64,000 nucleotides of DNA from Adiantum capillus-veneris (GCA_014529385.2 CM043960.1:79819332-79883331), one strand, 5' to 3'; positions 1-12,360 are shown, numbered from the stretch's first letter. The notes: generated by a model from the letters alone, not told the origin. Translations and numbers: made by a program.

Positions 1-406
1 GGGATACCCAAGGCTCATTTAATTAAAGCCAGTAGACTTCTAAAGAGATTTAAGAAGGGACAACAGTTTTACGCTATGAAGCTTAATAAGGTGGAACAAT
101 TAGATTCAAAATTTCACCCAGAATGGTTGAAGGAATATGCCGATATTTTCCCAAAAGATTTGACCAATCTGCCACCGTAACGTAAGGTAGACCACGAGAT
201 AGAAACTATACCAGGGTGTGAACCTGTTTCTAAAAGACCATACAAGATGTCATTACCAGAAGCTATAGAACTTAAAGAACAACTTAGGCAACTGATTGAG
301 CAAGTGTTCATTAGACCTAGTACTTCTCCTTGGGTGCACCAACTCTTTTTCAAAAGAAGAAGGATGGATCTTTGCGACTATGCATAGATTATCGTGGACT
401 TAACCA
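1..406 (+). pseudogene. Ty3/gypsy (gypsy-1) pol fragment: protease-RT linker and start of reverse transcriptase
   Basis: The plus-strand reading includes DHEIETIPG, SKRPYKMS and [14 protein letters not shown], the usual run-up to a Ty3/gypsy reverse transcriptase, in which the RT N-terminus copies element RNA into DNA in cytoplasmic particles. There is a stop at about 178 (taa where an Arg codon is expected) and another near 385, so the copy is dead. The left part (gag, protease) lies outside the window. The reading breaks at 406 and resumes at 6304 after LARD-1; the five bases AACCA occur on both sides, so this is one gene split by an insertion. Domain assignment is confident; the exact clade is not. 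Confidence 0.85.
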
Positions 407-896
407 TGCTACACACGGAAGTCGTGGCTCCCTGCAAAATACGTAGAATAACATTCTACTGACCATAAATCAATAGATCTCCATACCTGCGCCATCGTGT
501 ACGCGTAAACGCCATAGCAACTCTCACATGAGCCGAGAGGCAGAGAGCGAGACAGAGTAAGCGAGCACGTGTAGACGCACCTCCTAGAATGGAGTGCTAC
601 GCCGGCACGGTGAGAGAGAAGAGAAGAGAAGAGAGAAGAATACACAGACACTGGGTGCAATCTCCCCCCGTGCAAGAGTGACCATTTCCCTCTTGCACGT
701 ATTTCATTTATAGATTTCTTAAATGGTCAAATTGAGTACAAACTGGCCGGCCGGTCATAAATGGCCAAAGCTCATAAAGAGCACTTGAATAATAAATGTA
801 CATAAAATATGATATCCTTTTGTAATAGCTTAGCTCGATCAAGCCTTTTCCACGTGTCACAGCTGCAATAAATCAAAAAATATCATTTCTATAACA
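407..896 (-). repeat. 3' LTR of LARD-1
   Basis: Left direct repeat of LARD-1, starting TGCTACACACGG and ending TTTCTATAACA in plus orientation. The bases just inside (897-910), read on the minus strand, give a purine-rich GGAGAGGTA next to the LTR, suitable as a polypurine tract. Confidence 0.92.
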
Positions 897-1325
897 TACC
901 TCTCCGTTGGAAAGCAACTGTCCTCAGTTGCGAAGATAAAAAATATGCAAACAGTACTTGTCAAAAACAATGATTAGAAATCTGTATCAAATAGTAAAAG
1001 AAAAAATCCATAAAATTAAACACATTGGTTATGCCTGCCATCATCCACATACTACCTATTCTAGTGTCCCATACCACTAGAATAAGCAGTATATGTCATA
1101 CCCTGATGAATCAGGATATCATTGGTCACACTCATCATTAATCTCATAATGTCAAATCTCGTCACATAAACACTGCCATAATAATCACCACATACCAAAT
1201 CCCAATCCAATTCCAATTCCACAATATAAGTCCAAATCCAAATAACTTTCATTATATACCCGGGTAACAAATTCATACCAGTTACAGTGGTGGCCAGCCA
1301 CTGCAGCATGATTTTGTGATCGGTG

Positions 1326-1523
1326 TTGCCTCATCCGGCGAGTCTACACCAATAAAACATGTTGCCTAAATCGGAGAATCTGCACTAATGCTGCCTAAAT
1401 CGGCAGATCTGCATTGGATATTTTTTAAAAATCATAAATCTGAAGTTTATTAATGTGCTGCCTAAATCGGCGGATCTACACCAAGATGAGTATCTACACA
1501 CTGCCTAGATTGGCAAATCTGTG
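1326..1523. repeat. Degenerate short tandem/interspersed repeat inside LARD-1
   Basis: Five copies of a unit of about 25 bp built on GCCTAAATCGGCGGATCT followed by ACACC or GCA (near 1326, 1363, 1391, 1457 and 1501). They are unevenly spaced and differ at several positions. They lie near the 3' LTR end of the element. Confidence 0.7.
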
Positions 1524-2984
1524 TGTGCGTGACCAATGGACTAGGCAAGACATAAAAGAAAAAAAAAATTTACTATGTTGTTGACATCACGGTGCAGTAT
1601 AACAAAGTACTTACAAATTATTGCCGTCATTCCAAAGCACCTTAGTGTTTGCTAGCCCAACACTCGAGAAGTAATGGCATTTTCACAAATCAAATTAACA
1701 TTGCAATGCGCAGCTATTGTTGAAAGAAATCACAACTTGGATTATTGTTGAGTCTCTAGAAAGATATTGTTGCATCAGAAAGTCAATATAAACGTTGAAT
1801 TTGATTGAACATGGAGGACTTGCCTTTCGTAAAGCTGTACACGGTGCAATTTAAAAAGGGATTAAAGATACAGACAAGACAAACATGTCTATTGAGGACA
1901 GGCATGACTTGGCTCTTCTTTTTTTTTTTTGATACTAAGGTAAGTAACCCAAGTATACATTTGCAACAAGGCTTAAAATGCTCGCTTAATGTCAAGTCCC
2001 TAGATTAATGGAGGTCTTGGATCCCATCTCCCATGTCCATGGGAGATATCACATACTACTAAATGAGTGCTACAGTAGTTTTCAGGATAGTATTTAATAC
2101 ATTTGGCATAGTTACTAAGAAGCATTCAGAAGTCATAATACAATGCCACTTTCTTGTAGATATTCTCCTATGAAAAATAAGGTCATGGAGTAGGATTCGA
2201 GTTAGTAAGGGATGGGGTTAAAATTTGAAGCCTCTATCTGTATTTATGCTCAAAGTGGTAAAATTTCATCAGTATTATTTAAACTGGCTAAAACAACAAA
2301 ACCTCGGCTAGATTCTAAGCTTTCGTACAAGTAAAACGGCAAAGTTTTTCAAGTTTCAATGTGAATACTTTGAATTTTGACCATTTTGACCTAAAAAAAA
2401 CAAAACAAAAGAGCTTTAGGTGTGCCCTTATTTTCTTCAGTTAGGAAAATTGTTTTTGGCAAGCCTTAACTTGATCAACAAATACTGCTATGATTACTCT
2501 GATCCAAAGTTTGATTTCCACCATTGCATTCTCAAGGAAGATTCCTCGTGAAAAATTTCATAGGAACTACTTTCGATGATCATCTTTAATTCTGAACAAA
2601 CACTGAAATACCAAGAGACATAGCAGTGCTTATCTCCTCCTTAAAGATAGACACACAAAGCATGCCGAGACAGAAGAAATAAGAAAAATGTGGCATGGAG
2701 CCAATTGGAGCCCAATCCTCTTCTAGAAACTCCTATTAGATATAATAATATTAAACCACAAATTATTGCACTCTGATAGTGGATGATTTTTGGTGGAACA
2801 ACTCACCAAAACAAAACAACAATAGAATTAATGAATCAAACAATGGAGCATAAAAGGAGTGGCATAGGTAACGGATGGCGGGCTGCTCCAGAAAGTATTG
2901 CAGCGGTCTCTGGTCTCTGTAGAGCATCGCGCATGGGTACCACTATAAGCAGTCCACGTAGGGAAGGGAGGGAGAGAAAGGGGA

Positions 2985-2996
2985 GGGGGGGGGGGG
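2985..2996 (+). repeat. G12 homopolymer after a GGGA-rich stretch
   Basis: A run of 12 G preceded by GGGAAGGGAGGG-type sequence from 2961. It is a possible G-quadruplex former within LARD-1. Confidence 0.8.
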
Positions 2997-4160
2997 AAGC
3001 AATGTTTGTGGGGCCAAGAAAGTTCTGTGTATGATGGAAGCGTGCTGGATGAGGGATCTTGACATAGACTTCAAATCGTGATCATGTGACAAGTTTGCAA
3101 GAGGGAAAGCGGGTCTTTGTTATGCACACAACAATCTTCTAGAGCAATATAAGAATGGTTTGTCATCTACAACAAGCTTACAAGGCTCAATTTCTGAGAA
3201 ATTGCGCCGTAAACAGCCACAGTCGGAATTAAGGGAGTCAACCTCAGGAGCATCACTCCTCCTTTGTTGAGCATCAACTTGGGAGCATTGGAGAGGGGTC
3301 TTGGAGACCTCAGCAGCCAGTATGGAGCCCTGTGGCATTCAAAGCTCAATCTGTAGCAAGGAGATGCGTTGCTATTGATGCTTCTTGGCAAGATATATTG
3401 CGGATGGCTTTGCTTTGGAAAATTCCCCTTCCAAAGAGTATTTGACATGCCAGATACCGGGGGAAGAGCCATATCTCTGTAATAGAGCTGCAAGTAACCC
3501 TCATCCCACTCCTTTTGAGTTCTGCTTTAGACCTCAAACTTGTTTGCAAAAGTATTTGCCGCACCATCATCACAGATTTAGATGCAGACAATAGGCCCTA
3601 ATGCATTGCAGCAGTTTTTTGGTGATTCAATTGACCATAATCCTCTTCATGAGGATCTTGAAGGCAGGGTCCATGGCCCCTTTGCGGATGCATGTGGCTC
3701 GGAGAGAGAGTGAAATGACTCAGGTTGACCGGGAGAAATATTTGAGAGATAGAGTTCGACTGCCTGAGTGTGCGTGATTAGAAGGGGGTTGGTGGGGGGT
3801 AGTAATATTGTGGAGAGACTGAGAGCGGGCGACTCTACATGGCAGTTGGGTGGTGTACAGTATTTGGTTGGTAGTGGTCAAAAGCTGACAGTAGCGTATA
3901 GGCACTCTAGGTGGTGGAAGGTAGGGTGGAGAACTCCAGTTGGTGTGTGTATCGAGAGATTGAGTAGTAGTTGCATGCAATGTTGAACGTGAGGAGAGTT
4001 GGCTGTGTGGCCAAGGTCAGCTGCATGTTATGCCTGGTTGTGAGCAACACCATTTGCATGCGAAAGCAAAGCATTAGTCGGTTGCGGGCATCAGTGATGG
4101 CCGCCAATGACGACGAGAGGGGGGGTGGGTTGATGACGAGACAGTTGAACTGTAGTCAGC

Positions 4161-4282
<122 letters not shown>

Positions 4283-4479
4283 AAGTCATGCAATTTCTCA
4301 GCCAGATGAGCCTTGGGAGGCTGCGAGTGCCTATGATTTGTAGTCACTAGTTTTAGTGAGGTGGATGGTTGGCGGCTGGCCGGGTAGTTGAAGACGAAAA
4401 GAGAGAGGGAGAGAGAGATTGACTCAGAGACAGATAGAGAGAGTGAAAGGGTATTGGTTGCATGGCCGTCCAACAGTGC

Positions 4480-4516
<37 letters not shown>

Positions 4517-5287
4517 GAGTGGCTCATCTGAACGGCCGCCAAAAGGTTCAGTATGTGCATGCAGATGTGGTGAGTGGATGTGCTAGTGGAGTGCGATGCC
4601 ACTGGTGGACGAAGGGTTGGGTGACGGCACTGCAGGATGAAGTGGGTGAGGGTTGGCGCCATGGTGGTCGGGCTGCAGTTTGATTAGAGAGGGAGAGAAA
4701 AGAGAGGTCACGCAGCTGTAGAGAACTGCATGGAGATTGGCGGTTGAGAGCGATATTGGTTGAGTGGCTGGCAAAAGTGAACAAGGGAGAGGGTGATAAG
4801 CGAGTTTCTAGATGAGGAAATTAAAACAAAAGTGAGAGGGTGAGAATCTGCGCCATGCCATGCGTGTTATTAGTTGGCAAAAACTGCATGGCGGCTAGTG
4901 GGAGAGAGAGCTTGAGTGTAGTTCTGAATGGTCGAGAGGGAATGGCAAGCAGCAATTCAGTGACAAGATGACCGGAATTGCAAAGGAGTGGGGCCACTTA
5001 CCACGGTGGGTTGCGCCATAAACGACCATGAAAAATAGGGTGTTACATGATAGCTCGATCTTCAGAGAGAGTTGATTGGGGGTTGTTTCTAAAGCCTCTT
5101 ATGATGGGGGGCTGACGGACCTATCTGGAGCCGCAAGTGAATCAACACCCAAGTTGGGAAGTAACACTTGCATCGTCTTCCACGAGCAATGTCAACAGTC
5201 CACCCTATCGCTCGCAAGCTCCATCATGCTAATCATGTGTGATGTGATGCTTCTCGTCATCACAACGGATTTCCTTCGTATTAGTCT

Positions 5288-5309
5288 AAATAATAATAAT
5301 AATAATAAT
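5288..5309 (+). repeat. (AAT)n microsatellite in LARD-1
   Basis: About seven AAT/ATA units in an otherwise unstructured interior stretch of LARD-1. Confidence 0.8.
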
Positions 5310-5800
5310 CTTGATTTCGAAGCTAATGATTGTGCTTATCTCCTCGTCATCATCCACTCCACGATCAAGTTTGAGCACAGCTCAAAGGTTCACTCGGGAT
5401 TGTTAATCTTCCTCTGCCTCTATTCTTGTCTATGTTCAACTTTTCTACGACCTTAAAATCTCTCCTCGTAATCCTATAATGTTCGAGCAAGATTTTGCTC
5501 TTCTTAATATCCTACTAAATGCTATGTACTATTCCTCTTTTTTTTCTTGTAACTAATTATCTCTACATGATTTTTAGTTTAATCCATTTTATTATTATGT
5601 TTAATTAACATAATATTTACATTAACAAGCACTAAATTATGGCGATAAAGAAGGGACTCTCTTAAATTTCATTAAAAAAAACATTAATTGCATCATGCAA
5701 TCAACATTAATTGAAGCAATTAGCAAAATTTGCAAACATAAGAAAGAAAAACCACTTAGTTGTTGCTTCTCAGATTGTTCAGTCTGGGAGCGTAGCCTTC

Positions 5801-5812
5801 GCTCTGATACCA
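5801..5812 (-). promoter_or_regulatory. Primer-binding site of LARD-1 (initiator tRNA-Met type)
   Basis: The minus strand reads TGGTATCAGAGC one base downstream of the 5' LTR. This is the common plant primer site complementary to the 3' end of initiator tRNA-Met, and it fixes the element's orientation. Confidence 0.88.
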
Positions 5813-5813
5813 C

Positions 5814-6303
5814 TGCTACACACGGAAGTCGTGGCTCCCTACAAAATACGTAGAATAACATGCTACAGACCATAAATCAATAGATCTCCATACCTGCGCC
5901 ATCGTGTACGCGTAAACGCCATAGCAACTCTCACATGAGCCGAGAGGCAGAGAGCGAGACAGAGTAAGCGAGCACGTGTAGACGCACCTCCTAGAATGGA
6001 GTGCTACGCCGGCACGGTGAGAGAGAAGAGAAGAGAAGAGAGAAGAATACACAGACACTGGGTGCAATCTCCCCCCGTGCAAGAGTGACCATTTCCCTCT
6101 TGCACGTATTTCATTTATAGATTTCTTAAATGGTCAAATTGAGTACAAACTGGCCGGCCGGTCATAAATGGCCAAAGCTCATAAAGAGCACTTGAATAAT
6201 AAATGTACATAAAATATGATATCCTTTTGTAATAGCTTAGCTCGGTCAAGCCTTTTCCACGTGTCACAGCTGCAATAAATCATAAAATATCATTTCTATA
6301 ACA
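5814..6303 (-). repeat. 5' LTR of LARD-1
   Basis: Right direct repeat, same length as the left copy and about 99% identical by eye. Differences seen include the two bases in CATGCTACAG versus CATTCTACTG and single changes near the far end. It would carry the element promoter, read leftward. Confidence 0.92.
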
Positions 6304-6868
6304 AACCAAGTGACTGTCAAGAACAAGTATCCGATTTTGAGAATTGACGAATTGTTAGATAGACTCCACGAATCCAAGATCTTTTCAAAGACTGATCTTC
6401 GGTGAGGATATTATCAGATCAGAATCAAAGAATCAGACATACCAAAGACAGCTTTTTATACTAGGTATGGGCATTATGAATTCACAGTTATGTCCTTTGG
6501 TCTTAGTAATGCACCTGCAAGCTTCAATCGACTAATGCAGGATATCTTTAGACCTTACTTGGATGATTTTTTCCTAGTCTTTTTTGATGATATTTTGGTT
6601 TACTCTAAAAACAAAGCAGAGCATGAAGAACATGTCTGGAAAGTGTTGGAAATTCTACGTCAACATCAGCTTTATGCTAAGAAAAGCAAGTGTACTTTCT
6701 GTACTCCCCAAGTTAGTTATTTAGGTTTCATTATATACGCCGCTAGAATTTCAATTGATCCCGAGAAGATCAAGGATATAGTGGATTAGCCTCAACCTTC
6801 TTCTATCAACAAAGTCAAAGGATTTCTTGGAATTACAAGGTGGTACAAGATTTTTGTTAAAGATTATG
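6304..6868 (+). pseudogene. gypsy-1 reverse transcriptase core, continued after LARD-1
   Basis: The RT reading resumes after LARD-1 with [14 protein letters not shown], then FSKTDL, the [10 protein letters not shown] block and the catalytic [10 protein letters not shown] box (YxDD form) near residues 30-45 of the longest open part (6490-6789). One stop interrupts the GYYQIRI block (TGA near 6404) and another comes after IVD near 6787. The palm and thumb blocks are in the normal order for Ty3/gypsy. The frame runs through GWYKIFVKDYA and then breaks at the 6870-7587 insert. It would have synthesised element cDNA; the stops make it non-functional. Confidence 0.9.
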
Positions 6869-6869
6869 C

Positions 6870-7587
6870 TTGTTAGCAAATAAGACGTAGCTAAATAGAT
6901 AATTGAGTAGATTACTTAATGGAGAGAGACAGATTTACATACACGAGATTATAGAGTAGAGAGAGAGAGAGAGAGAGTACACACGATATACGTGGTTCAC
7001 CCAATGTGGGCTACGTCCACGGGAAAGCAGCCACTCAATGGCTTTAGTACTTCAAAACAAGAAGTAATTTACAAAGGGATTATACCCTTAATGGAGCTCC
7101 CGCCTTGCTTCACTCTCACCACCTCACACTCACCTTGTTGCATCAACTTCACACTATGAAATGTGTGTAGAAATGGCCTCCTTTTATAGGCCAAAAGGGC
7201 TGCCCTCTCTTATGAGAGACAGCCATGTGTAGCCGCCCTTGTGCGAATAAGTCCAAATCGGACCCTCCAATCCGCCCATGTGTGGCCGCCCTTGAGAAGA
7301 AAAGTCCGCTTTTGAATTCGGCCACCGGCCACCGGCCATTGACTTCCGACCACCGGCCATCAGCCATTGACTATCGGCCACCGGCCAACCGACCGGTTGT
7401 TTTCCGGCCGCCGTCCGGCCATAATATTCCGGCGAAAAAGAATATTCCGGCGAAAAAAAGTCTCGGGGGCCTCCGCCCCCGAGGCCTTTAAAGTTGCCCC
7501 TGATTCTTCTCTGTGAAAATTTTGGTTTCCGGTGAGTGATTGTCCTTCACGCACGATGGCTTCTCCTCATAATGGGGGCCTTACAAA
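6870..7587. mobile_element. Solo-LTR-like insertion in gypsy-1
   Basis: A 718-bp block interrupts the gypsy-1 frame. It starts TTGTTAGC and ends CCTTACAAA, so an inner TG...CA pair fits LTR ends. The flanks read TATGC (6865-6869) and TGTGC (7588-7592), a 5-bp duplication with one change. Inside are a GA tract (6959-6976), the phrase TACGTGGTTCACCC followed by GGGCTACGTCCACG, which recurs in plant LTRs, and a run of GGCCACCGGCC-like repeats (7319-7410). No coding region is seen. A solo LTR is the simplest reading; orientation is uncertain. Confidence 0.65.
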
Positions 7588-8303
7588 TGTGCGCTTTTAC
7601 CACAGAAAATTACAAAGGGTAAATCAGGCTCCATACTTAACAATGCTCTTATTCCAGCACCTTTGACAGGACTTCTAAAGAAAGGAATTCAAATCGATTG
7701 GAAAGCAGAGCACGAAGCTAGTTTGTAGAATTAAAGAGATATTTAGTGTCTTCTCCTGCTTTAAAGCTTCCAAATTTCAGTAAGGATTTTGAAGTTTTGA
7801 CCGACGCCAGCAGTCTTGCCTTAGGAGGAGTTCTTACTCAAGAAGGGATACCTATAGCTTTTACCTCTCGCAAGCTCAAAGATCATGAATAGAACTATTC
7901 GACTCACAATCTAGAACTTCTTGCTGTCATCCATGCATTGAAGCTATGGAGACATTATCTTTTGAGTCGCAAGTTTCAACTAATTACCACCCACAAGAGC
8001 TTCAAGTGGATCTTTACGCAACCCAACCTCAACATGAGACAGAGGAGGTGGATTGAACTTCTTCAAGAGTACAATTTTGATATCAAGTACCGACCTGGGA
8101 AGGACAATGTAGCTGCAGATGGACTCAATCGTAAGTCTTTCCTTATTGCTTCTTCAAATGATCCAGAGTATGAGCATCTGTTAGCACACATTCAACAAGG
8201 TGAAGGATCTAAAGTAACTTCTAAACGGCTAAAGACTATTATCTTCAAGGGGAATTTCTTTATCTTGGACAAAGACTTTATGTACCTAAGGATCCAGCAC
8301 TAA
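7588..8303 (+). pseudogene. gypsy-1 RNase H domain
   Basis: After the insert the frame gives PLTGLLKKG, then VLTDASSLALGGVL (first RNase H acidic residue in a TDAS block), ELLAVIHALKLWRHYL (catalytic Glu block), then YRPGKDNVAADGLNRKS (terminal Asp block), the standard Ty3/gypsy order. The domain removes the RNA strand during cDNA synthesis. There are at least two in-frame stops or shifts (near 7726 and 7889). The open part 7938-8303 holds the second half. Next in line is the integrase zinc finger. Confidence 0.88.
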
Positions 8304-9120
8304 AGAAAGCAATTTTATTTGAGGTTCATGATAGCCCGACTTCTGGACATCCAGGGTATGCAAAGACCTTGAACGCAGTCAGAAGAAGTTATTTTTGGCC
8401 AGCAATGAAAGGTGATGTTCTTCGCTACGTAAAACAGTGTTTATCTCGTCAGCCAATTAAAGCTGAACAAATCAAGCTTCTAGGGCAACTCAAACCTCTT
8501 GATATACCTCAAATGAAATGGGAATGTGTCAGTATGGATTTTTTCACCGGACTACCTTCTATCAGAGGCTACAATTCTGTATTTGTGGCTGTCGATATGC
8601 TCACTAAGGTGGCTCACTTGATACCTGTCAAGACAACCTACAGTGCTTCTGACATCAGTAGGGTTTTCATCAAGGAAATCTTTAGACTTCAGGGGTTACC
8701 GAGAAGAATCGTCAATGATAGAGATATGAAGTTTACTTTGAAGTTTTGGACTTCTCTTTTTCAAGCCATTGGAACTTAGCTATGCTTCAATACAACAAAT
8801 CATCCTCAGAGCGACGAGCAGATTGAAAGGGTAAACCAAGTAATTGAGGATATTCTTAGAGCTTACTATTCACAAGAGCCAAGGAAATGGATTCAATATC
8901 TTCCTTTAGTAGAATATGATTATAATTCTGTCGATCATAATAGCATAGGAATGTCACCATTCAAGGCACTCTATAGACAAGAGTGTATAGCTCCACTGAA
9001 CTTTTTTGATCCAACTATTGAAGTGCAGTCCTCAAAGAAAATTTTAGAAGATATGGAAGCGCAGACTAAAGCAACTCGCAAGGATATTCAAGCAACTCAG
9101 GACAAATAGAAGAATTATGT
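8304..9120 (+). pseudogene. gypsy-1 integrase
   Basis: Begins with the HHCC region (SGHPGYAKTL, YFWPAMKGDV, CLSRQ; the last Cys of the zinc finger is changed to Arg/Gln context), then the catalytic core SMDFFTGLPS (first Asp), IVNDRDMKFT (second Asp), and after a stop at 8779 the NNHPQSDEQIERVN block carrying the Glu. LPLVEYDYNS follows. This is the D,D-35-E order of an LTR-retrotransposon integrase, which inserts cDNA into chromatin. The stop at 8777-8779 and the TAG near 9107 disable it. Confidence 0.88.
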
Positions 9121-9571
9121 AGACAAGAAGAGATCTAAAAGAACTTTTAAGTTAGGGGATAAAGTATTTCTCAGGGTCAAACCCAAGAGGAGTAATCTAT
9201 CCTTGGGAAAATTCAAGAATCTTAGTCCAAGATCCTGTGGACCTTACCAGATTGTAAAGGTTGTAAGTGACCAAGCTTACAAGTTACAGTTACCCTCAAA
9301 CCTTAAAGTTCATGACGTTTTTCACATGAGCTTGCTTAAACCCTATATTTCCATTTCCGATCATCTTGTAGATGCAGAACAAGTTGTTATTCCTACTCAA
9401 GGCATTCTCAAGCTACAACCTGATTACATCTTTGAAATGCGGGAAAGAAAACTAAGGAAAAGAAACATCATCGAACATCTAGTCAAATGGAAGGATTTTC
9501 CAAAAGAAAACGCAACGTGGGAAGATCAATTAACGCTTCAGAGGGATTACCCAGACTTACCCTTGAGATGA
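9121..9571 (+). pseudogene. gypsy-1 integrase C-terminus with chromodomain
   Basis: The open part (9203-9571) reads RSCGPYQIVKVV, then VHDVFHMSLLKPY, the GPY/F region, and ends with a chromodomain-like block in which EHLVKWKDFP and ATWED are typical. Chromodomains direct such elements (chromoviruses) to marked chromatin. The terminal stop at 9569-9571 looks natural, because the sequence CGTTGGGTAGAA then leads into an LTR-like TGTAAGG about 30 bases later. Confidence 0.9.
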
Positions 9572-9957
9572 GAACATCTCAATTCTTTCACGTTGGGTAG
9601 AATGTAAGGTCTCTACCTGCCCTAGAAGAGGGTTACCTATGTAAACTTTTAAACATAAATATCAGTTTGGCAAAAGATGCTATTTCTAGCAGGCTTCAGT
9701 GATCAGATGTCATTTTTCTGTTGTGATCCTTGTAGAAATTTTAATTCTGGTCAAATTCAATTTTTGTGAAAAATTTCTAAAAATAGAAAGTTATTGAACC
9801 CCGACCTAGGTTTCCTTAAAAATAGGGTTCAGACGTCGGAGGCTGCTATTTATGGCACGTAGTCATATCTGTTACCTGCAGGTCTGTCTCGAGTTAGCAA
9901 GTTTTAAAATTGAATTTGAGTTCTAGTTAGCCTAAGGTTAGCATTTTCTAAGGTATG

Positions 9958-10050
9958 TATGGCATGAATGTGGATGTGCATGCATGGGTATGGATGTGCA
10001 TGCATGGTCATGGGTATGCATGGGCATGTGTCCCCATCATGTATGACCAT
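9958..10050 (+). repeat. CATGCATG/ATGGGTATG minisatellite
   Basis: Two copies of TGGATGTGCATGCATGG about 20 bp apart are followed by degenerate CATGGGTATG units. CATGCATG is the RY motif bound by plant B3-domain factors, but the context here is repetitive. Confidence 0.65.
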
Positions 10051-10243
10051 GGGTCATGCGTATAGCTAGTCTTGTGACAAGTGTTAGGTTAGGCATGGAA
10101 AGTGTAGCATGGGAACCAAGCATGGCCTAGATAGGGTAGAGCATGGGCCAAAGAGTGAGGTGTGGGCAATGGAGCATGGACCTAGGACACCACGCTCCCT
10201 CATTATAGCAAGAATCTAGCACTACCTCCTCTTGTAGGACTCA

Positions 10244-10245
<2 letters not shown>

Positions 10246-10333
<88 letters not shown>

Positions 10334-10356
10334 TGAGAGAGAGAGAGAGAGAGAGA
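10246..10356 (+). repeat. (GT)n-(GA)n compound microsatellite
   Basis: About 85 bp of GT followed by about 22 bp of GA. A shorter GT tract recurs at 10433-10450. Confidence 0.95.
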
Positions 10357-10639
10357 AGGAGCATAGGAAAGTGGAATGGGCAAGTGAGGACACCTCACTA
10401 GGGAGTCTCACACTTGGCATGGCACTTGGAGGTGTGTGTGTGTGTGTGTGTAAACCTTCTAAATCCATTTATAGCAAGAGAAATCGACCCTCCTTGAGGG
10501 GAATGCCTATATAAGTGTAGCTCACCCCCCTCTAGACACACACAATCCCCAAGTCTTACAAGAAAGTACTGCTGCCGGGGCTTCCATTGGAGGAGCTTAC
10601 CTACATGAATTAGCACACACACGGAGGCTTAATCAAGGT

Positions 10640-11660
10640 GATTAATTCAAGTTATGTCACTCTAATTGCTCCATAGCCTCTTCTCTCTGGAGGACCTATG
10701 TTGAGCCTACCCTATTCTATTAATTCTACTAGTTGGTTATAGCATAATTTATAGACTCCTACCTATTGATCATTCCCTTCCTTGCCGGATTAAGGAGCAC
10801 TAAAGTTACCCTAATCTCTCAAGGAGATCTAATTCCCTTTATTATGCATAATTAATGTTTAATTATTTTCTACCCACTTATGTGATTTTAGTACATGATT
10901 AAGAAGGAATTAATCTTCTATTTTATGCTCTAGTTAATATATGATTAAAGGGTGAAATCAATCTCTCCTTGTGTATTAAATTTATGCATGATTGTGTATT
11001 AAATTTTTGCATGATTATGTTCCCTTGTGCATAAAAAATTATGTATGATTAGAGTTCTATTTGCACTAATCTAATTGCACATATTTATGCATGGTAAAGT
11101 AGATTTTGATCATCCCTTTTACCCAAGTTTATGCATGGTTATAGGCATACATTGTGCATAGTATTGATGAGTCAAAAGTGATGCATGGATATGATTCCTA
11201 TATTGCATATGGTGGATGTAGTTATGGTCATATTATGGTAAAGATTCTGCGTGTGTGTTTATGGTAAGCTCATGTTCTTCATTCATGGTCAAGTGACTAG
11301 ATTAGGGAAGAATTTACCCTCCTTTCTATGTAACATTGGATACCTAATTAGGGAATGAATTCTTTTACTATAAATGACTTGTGCATAACAACATGTCGAT
11401 TAATCTTAGCTAGTTTCCCCCTTGTCAATGTTGCTTTACACAAGTTTATGTGTGATTGTCCATAACTCAAATCAACTTTTACTTGAGGAGAGCTATGGCT
11501 TAAAAGTATTTCATTGCACTCTCCTAGATGTAGAGTATTGTTATGAGTAAGATTATGTACTCTTTTTCCTAATCCTTGTGGATGCCTAATCATTTTTTAT
11601 ATGCTTACTGGATACCATATTTTAGTCCTTCTTTCTTCAGAGTTTTTCTAACCCGAACTA
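10640..11660. other. AT-rich stretch, no gene seen
   Basis: AT-rich DNA with many scattered TTATGCATGATT/TTATGCATGGTT phrases (for example near 10845, 10983, 11008, 11040, 11085 and 11130). Open frames are short and unconvincing. It may be the rest of the gypsy-1 LTR or a different repeat. Confidence 0.5.
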
Positions 11661-11667
11661 GCGAGAT

Positions 11668-11901
11668 ATGGCCCCCAAGAGGACATGTTTTGGTGGTGCT
11701 AACGACCACGAGGCAGGAACTAGTAACATGGCAAACAACGGTAAAGCACCAATGAGAGAGGAAAATCAGTCCATCTCACGAGGCATCAAAGAGGAAATTC
11801 ATGAGGTTGGATGGAATTTATTTTTTATTTTACATAAGTATTGCATTACGATAACTTTAGGAATGTTTAAACTCCCCGAAATATGTTGGAAATCCAATTG
11901 A
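11668..11901 (+). other. Short ORF of unknown nature, possibly a gag start
   Basis: An ATG at 11668 opens a 77-residue frame beginning MAPKRTCFGG, basic and polar at first and then hydrophobic and probably non-coding after about residue 50. A second basic start, MPPRRRQTSR, occurs at 14090. Such basic openings are seen in retroelement gag proteins, but no gag core follows either. I do not recognise a function. Confidence 0.2.
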
Positions 11902-12229
11902 GACAACTAAATTAGTATTTTAAAGGTTTTATTTATATTTAAGTTTGAAGTAAACAACAACAAAAATGCTTTATGGAAAGATTGTTTTGAGGTAGGAAAG
12001 AATGGTTGGTTGCATTGCAAGTGGTCACGACATGGGATAGGTAAGACAATCCAATGTTCACCTCCTCAATCAGCGCAAATGGAACCCTTGAGTAGCTACT
12101 TGTGGCTATTGGCTTGCGCAACAATTTCCAAAATAGACAAGCGTGCCACCTAGTTATCACGGGGCAGTAGATTCAGGGTTGGTCGTTGCATTACAGTAAT
12201 GCCTTCTCCTTCCAGTGTCCGCTATAATC

Positions 12230-12356
12230 AATTCCAAAAGAAGCCTCGTTCGGTGCTGCAACCAGTCCGCGCCGGCGCGGACTGGTTACAGCACCGAACC
12301 ACGATTCTTTTGGAATGGACTGGTTGCAGCACCGAACCACGATTCTTTTGGAATTC
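12230..12356. repeat. Perfectly foldable hairpin with an extra tandem arm copy
   Basis: 12232-12273 and 12274-12315 form inverted arms of about 42 bp joined at GCGCCGGCGC with no loop; only a few mismatches. A partial third arm (12316-12352, GGACTGGTTGCAGCACCG then GATTCTTTTGGAA) follows directly. It contains GGTGCTGCAACCAGTC, also found in the hairpin at 13784. Confidence 0.85.
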
Positions 12357-12360
12357 ATTT

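Larger units (their letters stand above)
9603..10640 (+). repeat. Putative 3' LTR (at least its left part) of gypsy-1
   Basis: Starts TGTAAGGTCTCTACC right after a purine-rich GTTGGGTAGAA. It contains a TATA-like CCTATATAAGTG at 10506-10517, a likely LTR promoter. The right boundary cannot be fixed because the 5' LTR lies outside the window; it could end anywhere from about 10640 to 11650. Start is moderately sure, end is arbitrary. Confidence 0.5.

Noticed and set aside
409-675. 88-residue frame repeated at 5816-6082
   Set aside because: It lies wholly in the two LTRs of LARD-1, antisense or sense to no known protein; identical copies only reflect the LTR pair.
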